Source: Paraburkholderia bannensis NBRC 103871 | GTDB taxonomy: Bacteria > Pseudomonadota > Gammaproteobacteria > Burkholderiales > Burkholderiaceae | Reading direction: 5' to 3' | Length of the DNA stretch: 64,000 nt | Assembly (NCBI RefSeq): GCF_000685015.1 | Contig: NZ_BAYA01000013.1 | Location: 124,001-188,000, forward strand | Program-made: the position numbers and the translations under genes | Shown: positions 59,544-64,000 of the stretch, in pieces | Layout: each line of letters opens with the position of its first letter | Numbering within the stretch: position 1 is the first letter of the stretch | The notes under the pieces: generated by a model | Seen by the model: the letters and a program-made list of their open reading frames with translations, nothing else | Databases searched by the model: none | What the model was told of the DNA's origin: nothing

Positions 59544-60184
59544 GGCTTGTTTTCAAGGCCCGCGAGATGGTCGAGCATCTCGCGGCCGATCTGCTGCTCG
59601 CCGCGTGCGACGAGCGCGTCACCCGCGCCGCGAATGTCGCGCGCCTCCTTGTTCTGGCCGAGCTTGCGCTTGCCCACGAGACGCGTTATTTCGATCTCCA
59701 GCCCCACAATCGCCTTGAGCATGGTGTCGAGATAATCGGTGGGCGCGTCGCCCATTTTCCAGGGCTGTGGCTCCCCCGCTTCATGCGTGCGCGTCAGGCG
59801 CGCGACCACGCCGCGCACGAACTTCTCGTCGTCGCGAATGCGGATGCGGCCATGCGCGTGCACGACCACGTAGTTCCAAGTGGGCACCTGGCGATGCGTC
59901 TCGTGCTTGCTGGGATACCACGTGGGTGAGATATACGCGTCGCCCGCACGGAAAATAGCCAGCACTTCGTCGCCGTCCTTTACGTCCTGCCAGAGCGGAT
60001 TGGCGCGCGCCACGTGCGCATGCAGCGTGCCGAGCGCACCTTCATTCGCAAGGAGTTCGAAGGGAATATGGTTGGCGTCCAGTCCGCTCGCGCCGTGCGT
60101 GACCAGCGTGCCGAACGGATGCTGCGCGACCAGCGCGTGCAGGACGTCGGGGCGGGATTCGTCGAAATGGGCGGGGACGTACAT
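59540..60184 (-). CDS. FMN-binding negative transcriptional regulator, PaiB-like
   Basis: A 214-residue split-barrel flavoprotein. MYVPAHFDESRPDVLHALV at the start, ANHIPFELLANEG and GDAYISPTWYPSKHETHRQVPTWNY in the middle are the PaiB hallmarks. In Bacillus, PaiB represses protease genes, but most homologues are unassigned FMN proteins, possibly oxidoreductases or heme-degrading relatives. It stands alone here. Confidence 0.88.
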   Translation of the reverse strand: MYVPAHFDESRPDVLHALVAQHPFGTLVTHGASGLDANHIPFELLANEGALGTLHAHVARANPLWQDVKDGDEVLAIFRAGDAYISPTWYPSKHETHRQVPTWNYVVVHAHGRIRIRDDEKFVRGVVARLTRTHEAGEPQPWKMGDAPTDYLDTMLKAIVGLEIEITRLVGKRKLGQNKEARDIRGAGDALVARGEQQIGREMLDHLAGLENKP

Positions 60185-60285
60185 GGCGGCTCCACGGGCG
60201 CGAGTGGGGAAGCCATGATTGTCGCGCTAAAGCGCGATCGGTTGTAGAGCCAGCGCCTCAGGCAAACGGGGAACCAGACCGGGGG

Positions 60286-61059
60286 TCAAACCTGGCCCGC
60301 CAGCTCCACGTCGACGCGTTGCAGCGCGCGGAACGGCGCCAGCGCGTCTTCGCTCGCGCTCGCCGACGTAATGAGTCGCCAGTCGCGCTCCAGCGGCGTC
60401 CAGTGCTGCTGACGCGCGCGGCCGAGCTTGTCCGAGTCCGCCAGCACGATCACCTGCGCCGCGCGCCGGATCATGCAGTCCTTGAGCGAGGCCTGTTGCG
60501 CGCTCGCTTCGCACAGGCCGAATCCGGCGACCACGCCGTCCGCGCCCAGGAACGCCGTATCGACGCTCACGCGCGACAGCAGGAGTTCTGCGAGCGGCCC
60601 GAGCGTGCTCATGCTGGAGCTGCGCAGGTCGCCGCCGAGCAGCGTGACTTCGATGCCCGGCGCGTTCGCGAGCGTCGTCACGGCCAGCAGGTTGTTGGTG
60701 ATGACATGCAGGTCGCTGCGCGTGAGCAGATGGCGCGCGAGCGCGGCGCACGTGGTGCCGCCGTCGAGCATGACGGTGTCGCCGTCGCGCACGTGGGCCG
60801 CGGCGGCCAGCGCGATCAGCTCTTTCTGCTCGCGCTGCGCGGCCTTGCGCTCTTCGAGCGAGGCTTCCGGCTCGTGCACGCCCACCAGCGCGGTCGCGCC
60901 GCCGTACGTGCGCACGAGGCGGCGCTGCTTGTGCAGCACGGCCAGGTCGCGGCGGATCGTGGCTTCCGACACGCCCAGCGCCTCCGTCAACTGTTCGACG
61001 TTGGCCTCGCGCGTTTGCACGAGTTCGAGAATGGCGCGGTGACGGTCGGATGCTTTCAT
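60286..61059 (-). CDS. DeoR/GlpR family transcriptional regulator
   Basis: A 257-residue repressor. The HTH (NVEQLTEALGVSEATIRRDLAVLHKQRRLVRTYGGA) occupies residues 19-55, and the sugar-phosphate-isomerase-like sensor domain contains MLDGGTTCAALARHL and TAFLGADGV. It follows the pdxA2-like gene on the same strand, 85 nt downstream, and probably represses the D-threonate-type operon in response to a phosphorylated intermediate (inference). Confidence 0.9.
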   Translation of the reverse strand: MKASDRHRAILELVQTREANVEQLTEALGVSEATIRRDLAVLHKQRRLVRTYGGATALVGVHEPEASLEERKAAQREQKELIALAAAAHVRDGDTVMLDGGTTCAALARHLLTRSDLHVITNNLLAVTTLANAPGIEVTLLGGDLRSSSMSTLGPLAELLLSRVSVDTAFLGADGVVAGFGLCEASAQQASLKDCMIRRAAQVIVLADSDKLGRARQQHWTPLERDWRLITSASASEDALAPFRALQRVDVELAGQV

Positions 61060-61144
61060 TGCAAATAAGGGTGTGGCTGAACGAACCCGGCGATCTTACA
61101 CGATGGCGCGGGCCCGTCCTCCACGCCTTATCGGCGCAACACGC

Positions 61145-62143
61145 TTAACGGCGCGTGGCCAGTTCCGCGCCCTGGCGCAGCGCTTCGAGCATGCTGCCTT
61201 CGTCGACCACGCCCTTGCCCGCGATGTCGAACGCCGTGCCGTGATCGACCGAGGTGCGGATCACTTCGAGGCCCACCGTCACGTTCACGCCCGCTTCGAG
61301 GCCCAGCACCTTCACGGGGCCGTGGCCCTGGTCGTGATACATCGCCACCACGAGGTCGAAGTCGCCGCGGCCCGCGCGGAAAAACAGCGTATCGGCGGGC
61401 AGCGGGCCGGTCACGTCGAGGCCGCGTTCCTGCAGCAGCTTGACCGCCGGGATGATCTTCTCTTCCTCTTCGCCATAGCCGAACAGGCCGTTTTCGCCCG
61501 CATGCGGATTGATCCCGCACACGCCGATGCGCGGCTTCGCGATGCCCGCCTTCACGAGCGTGGCGTTGCCGCGCTCGATCGTGCGCTGCACGAGGCCGGG
61601 CTCGATCTTGCGGATCGCGTCGATGATGCCGATGTGCGTCGTCACGTGGATCACGCGCAGTTGCGGGGCGACCAGCATCATCGACACTTCCTCGACGCCC
61701 GTGAGGTGCGCGAGCATTTCCGTGTGGCCCGGATACTTGTGGCCGCCCGCGTGCAGCGCCTCCTTGTTGAGCGGCGCGGTGCAGATCGCGTCGATCTGCT
61801 TGCCCTGCGCGAGCTCGACCGCGCGCGCGATGTACTGGTACGCCGCGTCGCCCGCGAGCGCCGAGAGTTCGCCGAAGGGCAGGTCGGCGGGGATCAGATC
61901 CAGGTCGATCACGTCGATCGTGCCCTGCTCGTAGCGCGCTTCGGACGGGTCGTTCACGCGGCGCACCGCGAGCGTCAGGCCGCAGATGTCGATGGCCTGT
62001 TCGAGACGGCGCGCGTCGCCGATCACGACCGGGCGGCATTGCGCGTAGACGCTGGCGTGCGTGAGACTCTTCGCGACCACCTCGGGGCCGACGCCGGCGG
62101 CGTCGCCCATCGTGATGCCGATGACGGGGATATAGGTGCTCAT
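61145..62143 (-). CDS. pdxA2: 4-hydroxythreonine-4-phosphate dehydrogenase homologue, PdxA2-type
   Basis: A 332-residue metal-dependent dehydrogenase. GITMGDAAGVGPEVVAKSL, VIHVTTHIGIIDAI, GINPHAGENGLFGYGEEE and MYHDQGHGPVKVLGLEAGVN carry the metal-binding His residues and cofactor site. PdxA2 oxidises 4-phospho-D-threonate to dihydroxyacetone phosphate with loss of CO2; the pairing with a DUF1537 kinase 69 nt upstream supports this over the pyridoxine role of PdxA. GAGGAATTT precedes the ATG. Confidence 0.9.
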   Translation of the reverse strand: MSTYIPVIGITMGDAAGVGPEVVAKSLTHASVYAQCRPVVIGDARRLEQAIDICGLTLAVRRVNDPSEARYEQGTIDVIDLDLIPADLPFGELSALAGDAAYQYIARAVELAQGKQIDAICTAPLNKEALHAGGHKYPGHTEMLAHLTGVEEVSMMLVAPQLRVIHVTTHIGIIDAIRKIEPGLVQRTIERGNATLVKAGIAKPRIGVCGINPHAGENGLFGYGEEEEKIIPAVKLLQERGLDVTGPLPADTLFFRAGRGDFDLVVAMYHDQGHGPVKVLGLEAGVNVTVGLEVIRTSVDHGTAFDIAGKGVVDEGSMLEALRQGAELATRR

Positions 62144-62212
62144 AAATTCCTCAAGGGTGCTGAACTGGCGTCGGCGCGCGGCTCACTGCGAGACCTCGCG
62201 CGCCGGGCGCGC

Positions 62213-63595
62213 TTATGTCGGGTTGTGTTGGGTGTCCTGTTGCGGCGGTGCTTCGTCGCCGCGCTGGTCGTAGCGCTGGTCGTCACGCTTGTCGCCGAGA
62301 TGGCGCCAGGCGGCGTACAACGCTTCGTCGGTGCCGAACGCGCCGGCCTTCGTGACGACGGCCGGGCGATGCGTGCTGTCACGCGCTAGCGTCTGCGTAT
62401 TCATATGCGGACGCGCCACCGCGACGCCCGCTTCGATTTCCGCAATCAGGCGCAGGCTGCCGATGCCTGCTGCGTCGAGCATCGCGCGCGCGGTCTCGCC
62501 GCCCGTCGCGATCAGTCCGCCAAGCCGCGCGAAATGCGGCGCGACCAGCGCGGCCAGCATCGCCGAAAGATGCGCGCCTTCGGCAGGGTCGAAAGCGTCG
62601 TCGCGGCCAATGCGCAGGAGCAGGTCGGCTTGCACGTCTTGCCCGCCGCCCAGCGTCGCGCCGAGGGTCGCCCCAATGCGCGCGCCCCATTGCGTCCATT
62701 GCTCGTGTTGCGAACCCGCGCGCAGCACGTCGGGCGGCACCACGAGTTCGGCCAGGCCTACGCGCTCGCGCAGCACGGCGCATTGACGCTCGCCCACGGC
62801 GGACAGGCTGCCGACCAGCACGAGAATCGGGCCGGGCGCGCTACCGCCTTGATCTTCAGCGTTCGATACCTCGAAGCGCGGCGCGTCGACGGTCGCGAGT
62901 TCGCGCGCAAGGCCGCCCGAGCCGACCCAGAAGAACGGGCTCCTGAGTTCGAGCGTCGCGCGGGCCAGCGCGCGCAGGTCTTCAGCGCACACGGCGTCGA
63001 CGATCAGCGCCTGCGCGCCTTCCGGGCCTTCTGCCTCGATCAGCGCGACGCGGCGCGCGAGCGACCGCGGCTCGTTATGCAGCAGCGCCGCGTTGAAGTG
63101 CTCGCTCTTGAGGCCCGCGCCCGCCAGCATCACGGCCATGTCGGCGTTGCGGCCCGCGTGTTCGAGCTGCCAGGTGTCGGTGCGTTCGAGCGGCACGCCA
63201 TGCACGAGCAGCGCGCCTTCGCGCACCGTGCGGCCCGTCGCCGGAAACGCGGGGGCGACGATCGCCAGTCCCGCGCGCGCCTGCAAGGCCGCGACTTCGG
63301 CGGCCCAGTTGCCGCGCAACGTCGAATCGATCTTCTTGTAGAGGCGGCGTTCGTGCCCCAGCGCGGCGAACGCCTGCGCGGTGCGCTGCGCCGCGTCGGC
63401 GGGCGTGAGGCGGCGCGTGTCGGTGTCGGCGGCGATCACATCGGCATCGTGTGAAGCAGGCAATGTATGCGCAGCCGCATCCTGCGCCGCGCCCGATGCG
63501 TCGAGCGTCACCACCGTGCGATGGCCCGCGTTCGCAAAACCGATCGCGCAGTCGGCGGCGCCCGAAAGATCGTCGGCGATGATCAGCAGCTTCAT
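62213..63595 (-). CDS. Four-carbon acid sugar kinase, DUF1537 family (DtnK/DenK-like)
   Basis: A 460-residue kinase. LLIIADDLSGAADCAIGFAN at residues 3-22, YKKIDSTLRGNWAAEVAAL and APAFPATGRTVREGALLVHG form the N-terminal substrate domain, and GGLIATGGETARAMLDAAGIG with VVTKAGAFG near 435 the ATP-binding C-terminal domain. It should phosphorylate D-threonate or D-erythronate. The C-terminus (about 25 residues rich in Asp/Arg/Gln) is low-complexity. It overlaps the permease gene by 4 nt. Confidence 0.88.
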   Translation of the reverse strand: MKLLIIADDLSGAADCAIGFANAGHRTVVTLDASGAAQDAAAHTLPASHDADVIAADTDTRRLTPADAAQRTAQAFAALGHERRLYKKIDSTLRGNWAAEVAALQARAGLAIVAPAFPATGRTVREGALLVHGVPLERTDTWQLEHAGRNADMAVMLAGAGLKSEHFNAALLHNEPRSLARRVALIEAEGPEGAQALIVDAVCAEDLRALARATLELRSPFFWVGSGGLARELATVDAPRFEVSNAEDQGGSAPGPILVLVGSLSAVGERQCAVLRERVGLAELVVPPDVLRAGSQHEQWTQWGARIGATLGATLGGGQDVQADLLLRIGRDDAFDPAEGAHLSAMLAALVAPHFARLGGLIATGGETARAMLDAAGIGSLRLIAEIEAGVAVARPHMNTQTLARDSTHRPAVVTKAGAFGTDEALYAAWRHLGDKRDDQRYDQRGDEAPPQQDTQHNPT

Positions 63596-64000
63596 GGAGC
63601 GAGCCTCTTGCCTTCGCTGTTTTGCATGCGATTGTGCGTGCCACTCACCGCTTTCTTTGCATCGCGCGCCTGCGCCCGCTTCGCCACCCACGCCGTGAGC
63701 ACCGGCGAGGCAATCGCCGTCACCACCACGCAGGCCGCGACCAGCAGCGTCGCGCTTTGCGCCGCGTGCTCGTAGACCGGATTGGCCGCCGCGACCAGCG
63801 CGGGCACCGCCGCGGCGTTACCCGCCGTATTGGCCGCCGCCACACCGGCGACGCCCGTGCCGCCCGTCACGCGATCGGCGAAATACAACGGAATGCCCGT
63901 CACGATCACCACGCCGATACCGAGGCCAATGCCGAGCAAACCCGCCTGCCACACCTTGTGCAGATCAAGGCCCGCACCCAGCGCCAGCGCGAAGAACGGG
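63592..64000 (-). CDS. 2-keto-3-deoxygluconate permease family transporter, C-terminal part
   Basis: The visible C-terminal 135 or so residues run off the window at 64000. PFFALALGAGLDLHKVWQAG, GIGVVIVTGIPLYFADRVTGG, GVAAANTAGNAAAVPALVAAANP and the final helix VVVTAIASPVLTAWVAKR match the KdgT family of sugar-acid permeases. The last 20 residues (KKAVSGTHNRMQNSEGKR) are a basic tail. It would import the acid phosphorylated by the downstream kinase. Confidence 0.88.
   Translation of the reverse strand, partial: PFFALALGAGLDLHKVWQAGLLGIGLGIGVVIVTGIPLYFADRVTGGTGVAGVAAANTAGNAAAVPALVAAANPVYEHAAQSATLLVAACVVVTAIASPVLTAWVAKRAQARDAKKAVSGTHNRMQNSEGKRLAP

Noticed and set aside
1..64000. tRNA, rRNA and riboswitch genes
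   Set aside because: No cloverleaf-like or conserved rRNA segments were noticed on reading; a covariance-model search was not possible, so short RNAs could have been missed.

Overview
The window looks like a chromosomal (or chromid) segment of a high-GC betaproteobacterium of the Burkholderiaceae, most likely Paraburkholderia or Caballeronia. Pointers are the GC-rich codon use, the Gram-negative trimeric porins beginning with the QSSVTLYG motif, DUF4148 and H-NS-family small proteins, many MFS/LysR/IclR genes and a PdxA2/DUF1537-kinase locus. No rRNA, tRNA, CRISPR array or insertion sequence was recognised. It is a metabolic region dominated by aromatic/organic-acid catabolism, with little sign of recent mobile DNA.

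Layout. 1-4.3 kb: small genes (a frameshifted exported protein, an H-NS-like protein, an ASCH-domain protein), a large lipoprotein with a glycosidase-like domain plus PA14 domain, an AT-rich patch and a glutathione-transferase remnant. 4.3-14 kb: aldo/keto reductase and Bcr/CflA exporter; a LysR / domain-swapped aconitase-family dehydratase / MFS unit; a DUF4148 protein; two overlapping 2OG-Fe(II) oxygenases. 14.3-27.6 kb: a plus-strand catabolic operon (cluster 1) made of two 4,5-dihydroxyphthalate-decarboxylase-like proteins, a LigJ-type hydratase, a LigI-like amidohydrolase, an MFS transporter, a LigB-type extradiol dioxygenase, an HpcH/HpaI aldolase and a porin, followed by AraC and LysR regulators, a beta-propeller lactonase and a second MFS transporter closely related to the first. 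27.6-34.5 kb: a TPP-dependent decarboxylase/aldehyde dehydrogenase pair, a TolB-like periplasmic propeller protein and an outer-membrane barrel.

34.5-50.7 kb (cluster 2): a 13.6 kb minus-strand operon-like array, with many start/stop overlaps, encoding a three-component Rieske oxygenase (ferredoxin, alpha subunit, FAD reductase), a recombinase-like HTH small protein, two SDRs, a cupin, an alpha/beta hydrolase, an IclR regulator, a TPP enzyme, an aspartate-dehydrogenase homologue, an aldehyde dehydrogenase, a VOC extradiol dioxygenase and an MFS transporter. It is divergent from a porin, and a second, paralogous IclR gene follows the porin. The intergenic region contains two promoter/operator units with identical 61-bp geometry pointing in opposite directions, which suggests IclR-type control of both sides.

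50.8-64 kb: a small SDR/SnoaL-like group divergent from a GlxA-type AraC regulator, the sbcD-sbcC nuclease operon, a PaiB-like protein, a DeoR regulator, and a D-threonate/D-erythronate-type catabolic operon (PdxA2, DUF1537 kinase, and the end of a KdgT-type permease that runs off the window).

The best candidates for undescribed biology are cluster 1 (a 4,5-cleavage-like pathway lacking a LigC-type dehydrogenase and using a dioxygenase with an apparent Gln in place of a His iron ligand) and cluster 2 (a ring-hydroxylation and meta-cleavage module combined with aspartate-dehydrogenase, TPP-decarboxylase and cupin genes). Substrates of both are not known from sequence alone.
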